NCBI GenBank assembly: GCA_033854175.1
Contig: JAWOKN010000006.1
Span: forward strand, 41,988 to 105,987
DNA: 64,000 nucleotides
Direction of reading: 5' to 3'
From: DATKPE01 sp033854175
Lineage (GTDB): Bacteria > Bacteroidota > Ignavibacteria > UBA10030 > SZUA-254
Below, piece after piece: positions 24,548-33,310 of this stretch (position 1 is the first letter of the stretch; each line of letters begins with the position of its first letter). Below the pieces are notes generated by a model, which had not been told where the DNA came from, ran no database searches, and saw only the letters and a list, made by a program, of their open reading frames with translations. Both the position numbers and the translations under genes were made by a program.

Positions 24548-26275
24548 TTATTCCTGACGCAGATATCGGAGGATCGAGTTTTCCCTCGCCGTGTCACTGT
24601 TCACATCAAAATAAAAACTTTTCAGGAAGGCATAGTCGTATGCGGCTTTCTGCCGGCTGGAGGAGGGGAGTTTTTTGATGTAATCATCAAGATAGGACGG
24701 CAGGTGGATGAATGCCACGGATGAATCGCGTTCCAGAACCGACATGATACGGTTGTCATACGTGATGATTCTTGCCCGCAGCGAATCGAAGGAGATCGCG
24801 TTCAGCACAACCTCCCCCGGGGGAATCGGATCGGTCGGACCGAGATAAAAATGTACGCGCCGCTTTATCAGGTAATCCAGCGTCGGATGTTTTTCGTGCC
24901 CCGGCCTTTCCCGTACGGTGATCTGTTCGTGCGCAATAGCGGTATCGGTCAGACCGGAACTCGATTCTACCGCAAAAACAGGGTCGAGATAGTAGATCAG
25001 CCTGAGCTGGCCGGCGTAAAACGCCACACGAACGGGAAGCCCGTGGAAACACTCCTTCAATATGGCTGCCTCCTTCTGCGATTCCTCAAGCGGTTCGACA
25101 ACGGTGAAGTATTTTTTCTCGTCCGCAATGTAGCCCACAAAAATATCGTCCCGGTAATGGTCAATCCGGAAATATGTCGCCAGAAGGATGAGAACGGCTA
25201 CCCCGGGCGCCGCAAACCCCGCCAGCCGCCTAAGAAGGAGCTGCTCGATCGTGAAATACAGCACCGGGGTGATCGGGATGAAAAAACGAGCGAACATGAA
25301 GTCTCCCCCTATCCGTATGATAAATACCGTGTAAAGGAGGATGTACAGCGTCCCCAGGAGAACCGGGTGCGGCCTGGCCGGATCTATCCGGATTTCCCGC
25401 CAGGTCGTGTGAATCATCCCGTTCACCCCCCCCGCCCGCCGGCTCAGTTCCCAGAATACCGCGACACCGAGCGGGATCACGATGACAAAGACCGGATAGG
25501 TCGTCAGGTATAACCAGGCATAGGCAAAACCCTGACTGTAATAGGCCAGATCGACCGACTTTGCATAAAAGGTGTTGGGGAAAAAGAACCCGAAGTAGTG
25601 ATACCGCCAGAGCCAGTAGGGGAGGAAGAGGATCACCGAGGGAAGAGCGAGCCAGACCATGGGTGCGAGGAATTTCCGCCTCGTGAACAGAAGATAGAGA
25701 AACGCGCCGAAGAGAAATACTATCCCGTCCGGCCGCGTCATCATGGCAAGGACGAACAGAATCCCCGCCGTAAGGAGTCCGCCGCCCGAGGTGCGGGTCA
25801 GAAGGAGGCAATAGGTCGCCGATATCAGGAACGTGAACATCGATGTCTCCATCCCGCTCGTCGCATGCGCGTTCATGTCCCGGTGGAGACAGAGGGCGAG
25901 CGCCGTCAGCGGGATCCAGAATTTCTGCGCCCTGCCGCTCCCCCTGAACTTCCACGAAAGATATCCGTAGATCAGAAGCGTGCCTGCGAAAAAGATGATC
26001 CCCGCCGTCGTCGTAAACCGGATCGGGTCAATGCCGAGCTTCATCCCGAGGGCGATGAGGATCGTCCAGAGGAAATTTGTGTATCCCTCAACCCGCTCTT
26101 CAGCGTTGTAGACAAGTCCGAGACCGTTGACGAGATTTTTTGCGTAACGGAATGAGACGAAACAGTCATCATCGACGTACGAGAGCCTGGAGGCCCATAT
26201 CAGACCGGTGATCAGCGCAACGGCGACGAGCAGGAAAAAAAGTATCCGCTTCATCCCGTTGTCCGGCTGGTTCAT
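24548..26275 (-). CDS. Polytopic membrane glycosyltransferase-like protein (GT-C fold)
   Basis: A 575-residue protein with about ten membrane segments in its first 380 residues and a soluble C-terminal part. The first periplasmic loop carries YVDDDCFVSFRYAKNLVNG with the acidic pair typical of GT-C enzymes that use polyprenyl-phosphate sugars, followed by AEERVEGYTNFLW, which resembles arabinofuranosyl/mannosyl-transferase-like GT-C families. The substrate is unknown. A related protein lies across tsaD at 27528. Transcribed away from tsaD. Confidence 0.75.
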   Translation of the reverse strand: MNQPDNGMKRILFFLLVAVALITGLIWASRLSYVDDDCFVSFRYAKNLVNGLGLVYNAEERVEGYTNFLWTILIALGMKLGIDPIRFTTTAGIIFFAGTLLIYGYLSWKFRGSGRAQKFWIPLTALALCLHRDMNAHATSGMETSMFTFLISATYCLLLTRTSGGGLLTAGILFVLAMMTRPDGIVFLFGAFLYLLFTRRKFLAPMVWLALPSVILFLPYWLWRYHYFGFFFPNTFYAKSVDLAYYSQGFAYAWLYLTTYPVFVIVIPLGVAVFWELSRRAGGVNGMIHTTWREIRIDPARPHPVLLGTLYILLYTVFIIRIGGDFMFARFFIPITPVLYFTIEQLLLRRLAGFAAPGVAVLILLATYFRIDHYRDDIFVGYIADEKKYFTVVEPLEESQKEAAILKECFHGLPVRVAFYAGQLRLIYYLDPVFAVESSSGLTDTAIAHEQITVRERPGHEKHPTLDYLIKRRVHFYLGPTDPIPPGEVVLNAISFDSLRARIITYDNRIMSVLERDSSVAFIHLPSYLDDYIKKLPSSSRQKAAYDYAFLKSFYFDVNSDTARENSILRYLRQE

Positions 26276-26323
26276 GGAGAGTTGAATGTTAACGTGTGAG
26301 GATGTTCATGCCGTGCCGAGATG

Positions 26324-26351
26324 AAAGTAAAGATATTTTTCGTCAATTCAA
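26324..26351 (-). promoter_or_regulatory. Weak promoter candidate for the GT-C gene
   Basis: TTGAAT (26346-26351), 16-base spacer, TACTTT (26324-26329) on the minus strand; leader about 40 bases. Confidence 0.35.
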
Positions 26352-26358
26352 ATCAGCC

Positions 26359-26378
26359 GTGGCACCGCCTCATGCCAC
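26359..26378. repeat. Hairpin in the GT-C/tsaD divergent gap
   Basis: GTGGCA and TGCCAC arms around an 8-base loop, inside a GC-rich island (26355-26415) of an otherwise AT-richer 216-base gap. Could belong to a small RNA or be an operator. Confidence 0.4.
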
Positions 26379-26491
26379 CCGGACCCGGCAGCAAGCAGGA
26401 GACCCGCCCATCCCGTTGATGTGATATCCGGCATTCACTCCCCGGTCGTGATTCTTGATAATCATCGGGACTTTTTGCATTTTTGTGCAGA

Positions 26492-27511
26492 ATGAAAATT
26501 TTGGGAATTGAGACGTCCTGCGATGAAACCTCCGCCGCCATCCTTGAGAACGGGATTGTACGGTCGAGTGTGATATCATCGCATCTTGTCCATAAGGAAT
26601 ACGGAGGAGTTGTCCCCGAACTGGCCTCCCGCGCCCATCAGAAACTCATTGTACCCGTCGTCAGGGAAGCTCTCGGGACGGCCGGCGCTTCTGCCGCCGA
26701 CCTCAGCGCGATCGCCGTTACCTGCGGCCCCGGATTGATGGGAGCACTCCTCGTGGGCCTGAATTTTGCCAAGGGACTCGCACTGGGGCTTCAATTGCCT
26801 CTCCTTGGCGTCAATCACCTCGAAGGCCATATCTATTCCAATTTTCTTTCGCAACCCGCGCCGGAGTTTCCCTTCCTCTGCCTTGTCGTCTCAGGCGGCC
26901 ATACCGAACTTGTCCTGATCGAAAAACCGCTCACCCATACACTGCTCGGCGAAACCCTCGACGATGCGGCCGGCGAAGCGTATGATAAGGTCGCGAAGAT
27001 GCTCGGGCTCGGATTCCCCGGAGGTCCGGTCATCGACCGGCTTGCTAAAACCGGGGATCCCTCGTTTGTCAGGTTCCCGCGATCCATGCTCCAGGACGGA
27101 AGTTTGAATTTCAGCTTCAGCGGCGTGAAGACCGCGGTCATGTACTGGCTGCGCGACGCCGGGCTTTATGGCGGTCCCTCACAGGAAAAACCCGATGAAA
27201 AAACCGTCCGGGATCTCTGCGCAAGCTTTCAGGCCGCCGTCGTTGACGTTCTGGTCGGGAAAACATTCGCCGCCGCAGATAGGTACCATGTCAGGGATAT
27301 CGCCGTCGCAGGCGGTGTCTCCGCAAACTCCGAATTGCGGTCACGATGCATGACAACCGCGGAACGGAAAGGGAAAAGGATTTATATCCCCAGGCCCGAG
27401 TATTGTACCGATAACGCGGCCATGATCGCCATGGCCGGATCCTTTTATCTCAGGCAGGGACAGGCGTCATCCCTCGGCTTAACCGCAACCCCCGGCCTGT
27501 CCTACCGATGA
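26492..27511 (+). CDS. tsaD: tRNA N6-threonylcarbamoyladenosine synthase subunit TsaD
   Basis: A 339-residue TsaD, which transfers the threonylcarbamoyl group to A37 of ANN-decoding tRNAs. The N-terminal IETSCDETSAAIL, ELASRAHQKLIVPVV, the iron/metal motif HLEGH, and CLVVSGGHTEL are all present, as is the C-terminal YCTDNAAMIAMAG. Length is normal. The ATG at 26492 matches the family start. TTGATA and CATTTT upstream could form a near-leaderless promoter. Three envelope genes follow closely in the same direction. Confidence 0.97.
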   Translation: MKILGIETSCDETSAAILENGIVRSSVISSHLVHKEYGGVVPELASRAHQKLIVPVVREALGTAGASAADLSAIAVTCGPGLMGALLVGLNFAKGLALGLQLPLLGVNHLEGHIYSNFLSQPAPEFPFLCLVVSGGHTELVLIEKPLTHTLLGETLDDAAGEAYDKVAKMLGLGFPGGPVIDRLAKTGDPSFVRFPRSMLQDGSLNFSFSGVKTAVMYWLRDAGLYGGPSQEKPDEKTVRDLCASFQAAVVDVLVGKTFAAADRYHVRDIAVAGGVSANSELRSRCMTTAERKGKRIYIPRPEYCTDNAAMIAMAGSFYLRQGQASSLGLTATPGLSYR

Positions 27512-27527
27512 ATATCCGGAACATGCG

Positions 27528-29477
27528 ATGAAGTTGAGTATCAGCCGAAGGGGCGGAATGCTGTTGCTTCTGGTTGTCCTTCTCGCAGGATTGGGGATGA
27601 GCATCCTGACCGGGGTCTTTGCCCGCCAGTCGAACGGATATAACGGCTTTCCCCTCGATGATCCGTGGATCCACCTGCAGTTTGCCAAAAATCTTCATGA
27701 CTATGGCGCGTACTCGTATTTTAAGAATGATATGGTCACGTCGGGTTCTACCTCGCCCCTCTATACCCTGTTGCTTTCCCTCGGATTCTTTGTCACACGG
27801 GATGAGATGATCCTGAGCTATATCCTCGGGATCGGGTTTTTGCTTGCCGGGGGTTTCTTCCTCTTCCGCACGGTCGTCGGGGATGTCAACGACTATCTCA
27901 TGGCCGCCGCTGCGGCACTCCTCATGCTCCTGGAACCACATCTCCTCTGGATCGCCCTCTCAGGGATGGAAACGACATTGTTTATCGCCCTCACCCTTGC
28001 CTCACTCTATTATTATAAACGGAGGCAACCCGTCATGCTCGGAATCTGCACGGGATTGCTGGTGTGGACCAGACCTGAAGGTCTCGTCCTTCCCGCGGCC
28101 CTCGCAGTGGACCTCCTCTATCATACGTATGCCCTGTCAGCCGGCAAAGAGAGAAAAAAAAGGAAGGATCTGAAACCTTCTCCCGCCTGGATCAAAAATG
28201 CCCTGGTGATATGCGCGGCATTGTGCATCCTCTATGCGGGATTTAACCTCTGGCTCTCGGGAACATTCTTTCCGAATACGTTGGCCGCGAAGATGAAGTA
28301 TTATGGTTCACTCGGCAGGGATTTTGACAAGCAGGTGTGGGGCTTTTTTACCGGCAGGCATCTGGCGTTTTTCTGGTTCATGGCCGCTCTGGGCGCTGCC
28401 GGTGTCGTCGCCAATGTCCTTAAACGTAAGGCATCACCTGAGCTGGTTCCGCTCCTCTTTTCGCTCGGTCTTTTGAGCGCGTACTGGATCACGTTGCCCG
28501 TGTTTTACCAGGAGGGAAGATATCTGATGCCCGTTCTCCCGTTTTTTATCATCCTCGGAATTTACGGTATCCGCCTCCTGGTGAGCGGATTGACAAGGTT
28601 CGCCCCATCCCTGAAGCATATCCAATTTGCCGGACTCATTCTGGTGCTTTTTTTTATCTACCAGTTCGCCCATGATGCGTGGAATGGCCGCGCTGCCTAT
28701 GCCGAGGCCTGCCAGTATATCGGCCGACGGCAGGTCCTGGCCGGCCACTGGCTGCACGATCATCTTCCCGGAAATGCTGTCATCGCAACGCACGATGTCG
28801 GCGCTATCGCCTACTATTCCGACCGGAGGATCGTGGATATGGTCGGATTGATTTCCCCCGATATGATTCCGAATATCGGAAGCCTCGACAGGTTGCGCTC
28901 ATTTTTGATCGCAAAGAGGGCAACCCACCTGGCAGTCCTCCGAAACTGGTTTGAGATCGATAATCAGCCCCTCCTGTTCCATACCGATGAGGATCACCCC
29001 GAAATACTCGACATCACGGCGTTCGACAGGTCCCGGACGCACTTTGTTCCCCAGAACGCAACCCGGACCAGGGATGCGGCACAGTATTATTATGCGATGG
29101 GGGATTATCGGCAGGCGGGAGCGGTTTTACAGCAGGCTCTCAATGAGGATCCCGGATCCTCCAGAACGCATTATCTGATTGCCAAAACCCTCCTTGCCCT
29201 CGGAAGGACCGATGACGCCGAAAAGGAATTCAACAACACACTCATGCTCTATCCAGGGTTTGCAGGGGCACAGACAGGGCTTGCCGAGGTCGCCCTCCGC
29301 CGCAATCAACCGTCCGATGCAATCGCAAAACTGGAACAGGCGCTGAAAACCGATCCCGAGGATCCCGAGAGCTATAGGTTGCTGGCTTCCATTTACCGGG
29401 AGTTCCAGATCGACTCCACGAAGGCGGATGAATATGCCGCCAGGTATAATGAACTTCGCGCCAGGAAACCCGAATGA
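27528..29477 (+). CDS. Polytopic GT-C-like membrane protein with C-terminal TPR repeats
   Basis: A 649-residue protein. Residues about 1-375 hold ten or so membrane segments and resemble the GT-C protein at 24548: the first loop has PLDDPWIHLQFAKNLHDYG, then SGSTSPLYTLLLS and ALSGMETTLF. A soluble stretch follows with AGHWLHDHLPGNAVIATHDVGA, typical of the C-terminal part of these enzymes. The last about 135 residues are TPR-like repeats (YYAMGDYRQAGAVLQQAL, LLALGRTDDAEKEFNN, LRRNQPSDAIAKLEQAL). TPRs on a GT-C protein suggest docking to partner proteins in the envelope. It starts 16 bases after tsaD and its stop overlaps the mltG start. Confidence 0.78.
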   Translation: MKLSISRRGGMLLLLVVLLAGLGMSILTGVFARQSNGYNGFPLDDPWIHLQFAKNLHDYGAYSYFKNDMVTSGSTSPLYTLLLSLGFFVTRDEMILSYILGIGFLLAGGFFLFRTVVGDVNDYLMAAAAALLMLLEPHLLWIALSGMETTLFIALTLASLYYYKRRQPVMLGICTGLLVWTRPEGLVLPAALAVDLLYHTYALSAGKERKKRKDLKPSPAWIKNALVICAALCILYAGFNLWLSGTFFPNTLAAKMKYYGSLGRDFDKQVWGFFTGRHLAFFWFMAALGAAGVVANVLKRKASPELVPLLFSLGLLSAYWITLPVFYQEGRYLMPVLPFFIILGIYGIRLLVSGLTRFAPSLKHIQFAGLILVLFFIYQFAHDAWNGRAAYAEACQYIGRRQVLAGHWLHDHLPGNAVIATHDVGAIAYYSDRRIVDMVGLISPDMIPNIGSLDRLRSFLIAKRATHLAVLRNWFEIDNQPLLFHTDEDHPEILDITAFDRSRTHFVPQNATRTRDAAQYYYAMGDYRQAGAVLQQALNEDPGSSRTHYLIAKTLLALGRTDDAEKEFNNTLMLYPGFAGAQTGLAEVALRRNQPSDAIAKLEQALKTDPEDPESYRLLASIYREFQIDSTKADEYAARYNELRARKPE

Positions 29478-30493
29478 AAAGACGTCTGCTGATCGTCCTT
29501 GGGTGCGTCGTCATCGCCTGTGCCATCGGAACCTACCTGGTCCTCTGGGTCCCGAACACGTTCGAAGGGGACAGGTTCATCATTGTCTCGAAGGGGGAAA
29601 ACTTTTCCCAGGTGATGGACTCTCTCCAGCAGGCCGGGATTATCCGCGTCCGGTCATTGTTCAGCGCCGCCGGGAGGATCCTGGGACTGACAACCAAGAT
29701 GCAGATCGGCAAATACCGCTTCAAATCAGGGATGTCGAATAAGGATATCCTGGAAGATCTGCGGTACGGTAAGACGATTGAAACGATTACCGTGGTTCTC
29801 CCTGAAGGGATCCGGGCAACCCGGATGGCGAAAATCCTCAGCCACCAGCTGGGGATCGATTCCGCCCGGTTCGTCTCGCTCGTCCATGACAGCCTGTTTG
29901 TCGAAAAACTCGGAGTCCGCGGCCCCTCCCTTGAGGGATATCTTTTTCCTTCCACCTACCGCCTCTACTGGCAGGAGGATGAAGCCGATATTATCAAACT
30001 CCTGGTCCAGGAGTTCTGGCTGTTTTTTAACGATTCCTTGAGATTTGTCGTTTCAGAAAAAAATGTGACCCTCAATGAGGTCATCACGATTGCCTCGATC
30101 GTTGAAGGGGAAACCGCTGTCGATTCCGAACGGGTGCTCATTGCAGGCGTTTACTACAACCGCCTGCGACGGGGGATGCGCCTCGAGGCCGATCCGACCG
30201 TGGAGTATATCCTCGGCGATGAATCGCGCCGCCTCCGTTACAGCGACCTCTACCGGGAATCCCCCTATAATACCTACCGCCACCCGGGCCTGCCCCCGGG
30301 TCCGATCAGCAATCCGGGTAAGGCCTCGATCCTTGCCGCCCTGAGCCCGAAGAAACATCGCTACCTCTATTTCGTCGCCAACGGGACAGGCGGTCATACC
30401 TTCTCTGTCAATTATCAGCAACACCTCCGCGCCGCAAGGAAATACCGGAAATTGAGGGACCTCCAGGTGAAGGAACAAACCACAAATGAGTAA
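29474..30493 (+). CDS. mltG: Endolytic peptidoglycan transglycosylase MltG (YceG)
   Basis: A 339-residue inner-membrane lytic transglycosylase that cuts nascent glycan strands and helps set glycan length. It has an N-terminal membrane anchor, a LysM-like subdomain, LEGYLFPSTYRL, the catalytic-Glu motif ASIVEGET, ADPTVEYILG, and SPYNTYRHPGLPPGPISNPG. The ATG overlaps the upstream stop (ATGA), so it is coupled to the GT-C/TPR gene. Confidence 0.96.
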   Translation: MKRRLLIVLGCVVIACAIGTYLVLWVPNTFEGDRFIIVSKGENFSQVMDSLQQAGIIRVRSLFSAAGRILGLTTKMQIGKYRFKSGMSNKDILEDLRYGKTIETITVVLPEGIRATRMAKILSHQLGIDSARFVSLVHDSLFVEKLGVRGPSLEGYLFPSTYRLYWQEDEADIIKLLVQEFWLFFNDSLRFVVSEKNVTLNEVITIASIVEGETAVDSERVLIAGVYYNRLRRGMRLEADPTVEYILGDESRRLRYSDLYRESPYNTYRHPGLPPGPISNPGKASILAALSPKKHRYLYFVANGTGGHTFSVNYQQHLRAARKYRKLRDLQVKEQTTNE

Positions 30494-32255
30494 ATCCCCG
30501 CGCGGAAACGCGAAAAGTGTTATATTGAACCGGTCCGGAAAGGAAATTCCTATTTCACGTGCCTTCGTGACTCCCCTTGTCAGATATTCTGGATGCATGC
30601 TTTTCTCCCTCCTCTCGTTGTATTGCGCGGGACAGTACCCGCCTCCCGGCGGCCCCGTCGATAAGGTCCCCCTCGAGGTGACCGCAACCTCACCTGCACC
30701 GGGGACCTTGCGGTTCCACGGCGATAAAATCAGGATCGGGTTCAATAAGTATATCACACCCCTCAAGGTCCAACAGGCGATTTTTGTATCGCCGAGCCTC
30801 GGTCAGCTTGAGTACGACTGGGGGTGGAGCGATGTCGAGATTCGTTTCGCAGACTCACTCCGGCCGAATACGACATATATTTTCACGCTCGGAACAGACG
30901 CCGAGGATACCCACGGAAATACACTCACACATGCCTACGCGCTTCCCTTTTCCACCGGCGACAAGATCGATTCGGCGGCCATCACCGGCCGCGTGTTTGA
31001 TCAAAATCCCTCCGGCGTCATGATCTTCGCGTATAAACTCGACGGCCGCTCTCCCGATACGCTCAATCCCACACATACAAAACCGGATTTTCTGACGCAG
31101 TCGGCCAAGGACGGATCCTTCTCCCTTACGAACCTCGCAACAGGCACCTACCGCCTGATTGCCGTCCGCGACCAGTACAAGGATCTTCTCTATGATGTCC
31201 AGGTGGATGAGTACGGCGTGCTTCCACATGACCTTTCACTCCCCCTGCCGACATCTTCGGTAACAGACGTACAGTTCAAGATCACCATCACGGACACCTC
31301 AAAACCCTTTCTTTCAAGCGCAAAGTCACTCAACCGGACGGAGATGGTGATCCGGTTCAATAAAACGATCGACCCCCGCTCGGTTGACACCGGCGATTTG
31401 TCTGTCACCGATACGGTTTCAAAAATGCCGCTTGTGGTGAAGGATGTCTCATTCTCGGAGACGGGCCTCGAGGCGAATCTTGTGACCGCAGAACAGGATA
31501 GCCCCCGGGTGTATCTTGTCACGGTGTCCGCTGCCCGGGATGTCCATGGCAACGTTATCGCCGATACCGGGGGAAAAACATACTGTACCGGGAGCGTAAG
31601 GCCTGATACACTGTTTCCGACTGTAAAATTTCTCTCGGGAGGGGATAGCCTCAGGAATGTCGATCCCGATGACACCCTCTGGATGACCTTCTCAAAACCC
31701 GTCATCCGCCAGAGCATCGGCCGCGCGATCCACCTCTACGATTCCGTAAAGACGGAAATTGCCCTTAACCTCGAATGGATGAATTCACTCCATGCCTACC
31801 TCCAGCCGTCACACCTTACCTACGGCGCCTGGTACAGACTGACCGTCATTCTCGATTCCCTGAAGGATTATGGCGGGAAAGGATATCATGACTCCACACT
31901 CGTCCGGCGTTTTTCCACAATCAGCGAACAGACAATGGGGAGCGTCCGCGGTGAGGTCCTCGATGAGGTACCCCGGGAACCGGGGAAAATTATTCTAACT
32001 TTGCGCGATATCCTCTCGAGAAATGCTCCGGTGAAGATCGTGACACTCGACTCAGCCGGCGTGTTTACGTTTGACCATGTCCGCGAGGGGAAATACTCCC
32101 TCTGGACATACCGCGACCGGGAGGGAAAGGGCAAATACATTTTCGGCGATGTGTTCCCGTATAAACCATCGGAACGGTTTGCTGTGTATCCGGATACCCT
32201 CAAGGTCAGGGCCCGGTGGCCTCTGGAGGGGGTCCAGATACGCCTGAAAAAATAA
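30486..32255 (+). CDS. Ig-like (Big_5) domain lipoprotein
   Basis: A 589-residue protein with a lipoprotein-like segment (LLSLYCAGQYPPPGGP) near residue 45. The start context AGQYPPPGGPVDKVPLEVTATSP matches a Bacteroidota family of lipoproteins whose first domain is a bacterial Ig-like Big_5 fold (FHGDKIRIGFNKYITP). Further beta-sandwich domains follow: a second Big_5-type unit near IRFNKTIDPRSVDTGDLSV and a C-terminal carboxypeptidase-regulatory-like unit. An alternative start at about residue 38 would give a tidier signal peptide. It overlaps mltG by 8 bases. Function is unknown; surface or periplasmic location is inferred. Confidence 0.8.
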   Translation: MSKSPRGNAKSVILNRSGKEIPISRAFVTPLVRYSGCMLFSLLSLYCAGQYPPPGGPVDKVPLEVTATSPAPGTLRFHGDKIRIGFNKYITPLKVQQAIFVSPSLGQLEYDWGWSDVEIRFADSLRPNTTYIFTLGTDAEDTHGNTLTHAYALPFSTGDKIDSAAITGRVFDQNPSGVMIFAYKLDGRSPDTLNPTHTKPDFLTQSAKDGSFSLTNLATGTYRLIAVRDQYKDLLYDVQVDEYGVLPHDLSLPLPTSSVTDVQFKITITDTSKPFLSSAKSLNRTEMVIRFNKTIDPRSVDTGDLSVTDTVSKMPLVVKDVSFSETGLEANLVTAEQDSPRVYLVTVSAARDVHGNVIADTGGKTYCTGSVRPDTLFPTVKFLSGGDSLRNVDPDDTLWMTFSKPVIRQSIGRAIHLYDSVKTEIALNLEWMNSLHAYLQPSHLTYGAWYRLTVILDSLKDYGGKGYHDSTLVRRFSTISEQTMGSVRGEVLDEVPREPGKIILTLRDILSRNAPVKIVTLDSAGVFTFDHVREGKYSLWTYRDREGKGKYIFGDVFPYKPSERFAVYPDTLKVRARWPLEGVQIRLKK

Positions 32256-32258
32256 CGA

Positions 32259-32831
32259 TTACCGGTGGGTCTCGAGGGGCTGCCCGGGCTCGATCTCGAT
32301 GTCGGGGGGCTTCGGGGGTATGTTGATCTGGATGTTGTCGGGGACTACCCAGGCGTCCCTGTACCCGAGCCCGGTAAGCTGGTGGACCATCTGGAGGGCT
32401 TCATTCCTGTCCGTAAAATTACCGACGCGGACTTTGTAGTAGGGGGCGTCGTACACAATGTAACACCATTGATGCGGCAGGAGGGTTTCAATCGTGTCCC
32501 TTGTGTCGTTTGCAAGATCGATGTTGTTCGTGAAGAGAACCTGGACACGGTACCCGGCGAGGGTTTCGGGGACGGTCGTGGTGAACACCGTCCTGGTTTC
32601 CAGCACCGTATGATGGTTTTCTTCAACACGCTTCAGATGGACCAGATCCGCATCGTAGCCCGAGGGATTGAAGGTCTTTTCGTACTCCCTCAGGAACTCC
32701 CTCATCTGGTTCTGATCTTTTACACCTGATTCCTGCTGCCCGGAACATCCCGCCGAAAAGATGATCATCCCGGACAGGATGGCGAAGATGAAGAGTCTGT
32801 TACCGCTGTGTGAGGTCTGAAACCCAGGCAT
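32259..32831 (-). CDS. SPOR-domain lipoprotein
   Basis: A 190-residue protein with a lipoprotein signal (IIFSAGCSG, lipobox Cys near residue 29) and a C-terminal SPOR-type domain (about residues 90-160) that in the family binds denuded glycan strands at division sites: RVQVLFTNNIDLAN, then YYKVRVGNFTDRNEALQMVHQL. It overlaps the preceding SPOR gene by 32 bases and ends 3 bases from the convergent Ig-like gene. Confidence 0.85.
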   Translation of the reverse strand: MPGFQTSHSGNRLFIFAILSGMIIFSAGCSGQQESGVKDQNQMREFLREYEKTFNPSGYDADLVHLKRVEENHHTVLETRTVFTTTVPETLAGYRVQVLFTNNIDLANDTRDTIETLLPHQWCYIVYDAPYYKVRVGNFTDRNEALQMVHQLTGLGYRDAWVVPDNIQINIPPKPPDIEIEPGQPLETHR

Positions 32832-33288
32832 CCTTGTAATCTACCGGATATTGTTGCACCATCTGATCCCTGAACTGCCGGGCATCATCCTTGACATCAA
32901 AACTTCCGACCATGACTTTGTAGAGGTTGGTCGTCGCGTCATACACGACGCTGACACCGCGGCTGAATCTCTCCTTTGCAAGCGAGGCGATCCGCTCGGC
33001 ATTGTCCTGCATCTTGTATGCGCCGACCTGGACCGTGAATTTCCCCGCCGGGAGCGTGGAAGGCGAGACCCCGGGAGCCTGATTGCCCTGTCTCGTATTC
33101 TGCGTTGAGACATCCACCGTGTCGATTCTGACCGACGGCTTCTGCTCGGCAGCCGGCGTCTGACCGGTGATCTGCGGAGAGGGCTGCGATGATTGGGTTT
33201 CTGAGGCCGGCTTCGAGGATCCGCAACCTGCAAGGAAAGCCGTGAGAATCACCGCAAGACCTACTGCCATGAAATATTGTACACGCAT
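32800..33288 (-). CDS. SPOR-domain lipoprotein
   Basis: A 162-residue protein with lipobox LTAFLAGCGSS, a Ser/Gln/Pro-rich linker, and a C-terminal SPOR domain (KFTVQVGAYKMQDNAERIASL, then YKVMVGSFDVKDDARQFRDQM). The ATG at 33288 is chosen because GGAGGACAAC is upstream. It lies between deoC (22 bases upstream) and a second SPOR lipoprotein, so these two envelope proteins probably share deoC's transcript. Confidence 0.88.
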   Translation of the reverse strand: MRVQYFMAVGLAVILTAFLAGCGSSKPASETQSSQPSPQITGQTPAAEQKPSVRIDTVDVSTQNTRQGNQAPGVSPSTLPAGKFTVQVGAYKMQDNAERIASLAKERFSRGVSVVYDATTNLYKVMVGSFDVKDDARQFRDQMVQQYPVDYKDAWVSDLTQR

Positions 33289-33310
33289 GTTGTCCTCCAG
33301 CGTTAAAAGG

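Noticed and set aside
26359..26376. Sigma-54 promoter (TGGCAC ... GC)
   Set aside because: The GG to GC spacing is one base too long for a -24/-12 element, and the TTGCA half is absent.
26360..26400. Small SRP (4.5S-like) RNA gene
   Set aside because: CCGGACCCGGCAGCAAGCAGG recalls the conserved apex, but the GGAA tetraloop and the symmetric internal loop are not formed in either orientation.
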